This document shows, in pieces, positions 63,546 to 64,000 of a DNA stretch of 64,000 bases. The position numbers were made by a program, and so were the translations under genes. The notes under the pieces were generated by a model. It was not told the origin of the DNA and made no database searches. It was given only the letters and a program-made list of their open reading frames with translations. Position 1 is the first letter of the stretch. Every line of letters starts with the position of its first letter. Origin of the DNA: Symbiodinium natans (taxonomy: Eukaryota > Sar > Dinophyceae > Suessiales > Symbiodiniaceae); NCBI GenBank assembly GCA_905221605.1, contig CAJNDS010002746.1, forward strand, positions 40,889 through 104,888, read 5' to 3'.

Positions 63546-64000
63546 AACCCCAAACTCCAAACCCAAAGCGCAGGCCAAGCTTGCGGATAAATCGATGCCC
63601 TTTAAAGCTTCATCGTCACATGAAGGTACTAAACGACGTGCGACTGGGGTTGGTGTTTAGGGTTTAGGGTTTAGGGTTTCGGGTTTCGGGTTTAGGGTTG
63701 CGGGTTGAGGGTTTAGGGGAGCGCCTTGCAGATGCCGCTATGCAAGGCCAAGTAGAAGGACGAGTCTTTATGATAGGTGCCGAGCTCCTGTTAGGGGTCA
63801 GGGTTTTAGGGTTTAGGGTTGTGTAGTTGTGCATCAGTTTCAACCGCTGGAACTGCTACTGAATGCAGGGTGCAAAGAAACTGGCGGGCAGCGACTTCCA
63901 ATTTGCAACGAAGCAGAAACAAATAGCGTGACAGGCACTCCAACTTTCATGGCTCGAACGATGGTAGAAAAAGCGCAATCTAGCCCGGAGGCAGAGTGAC

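Overview
The window looks like nuclear DNA of a dinoflagellate (Suessiales/Symbiodiniaceae-like is my best guess). The reasons are: hundreds of TTTAGGG/CCCTAAA heptamers of the dinoflagellate/plant telomere type in internal arrays on both strands; short GC-rich exons; introns that fit GT-AG and apparently GA/GC-AG rules; many families of short fold-back elements that look like introners; an APE-type LINE with a possible relict spliced-leader tag; and no operon or bacterial signals. Plants and chromerids share the telomere type, so the assignment is an inference.

Layout. (1) About 0.27-8.8 kb, minus strand: a gene cut into at least 14 exons that together read as a condensation-domain (NRPS C-domain superfamily) protein. 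Its introns hold telomeric arrays, fold-back elements, a 15-bp GC-rich minisatellite and a 339-bp CAG/CTG tract. (2) About 8.8-16 kb: repeat-rich DNA with isolated exon-like pieces and a 579-bp TA-flanked inverted-repeat transposon. (3) 16.3-18.3 kb, minus strand: an unidentified gene whose first four exons join in phase. One intron is a telomeric array between near-identical 16-bp direct repeats that supply both splice sites, and another intron holds a triplicated 35-bp exon edge. (4) 19.4-20.7 kb: a decayed ADP-ribosyltransferase-like gene. (5) 21.4-22.3 kb: large GTTGCGTGC and GT satellites. (6) 22.4-23.2 kb: a 242-codon exon, possibly glycosyltransferase-like. (7) 23-44 kb: telomeric arrays, scattered exons (mostly minus) and fold-back elements. 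(8) 44.2-48.6 kb, minus strand: a degenerate non-LTR retrotransposon (ORF1, endonuclease, reverse transcriptase) bordered on both sides by telomere-like heptamers. (9) 48.6-64 kb: mostly heptamer arrays and fold-back elements, a repeated plus-strand reading region at 57.4-58.2 kb, and a cluster of inverted GAGGCAGCAC boxes.

The main result is that the telomere-like arrays are not only debris. Where flanking exons can be read, arrays sit exactly between exons that join in frame with GT...AG ends, and some carry target-like duplications containing AG|GT. I infer that short telomeric arrays have been inserted into genes and are removed as introns, alongside several fold-back introner families. 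Fold-back elements themselves also contain telomeric arrays. Exon joins were made by eye; no transcript or database check was possible.
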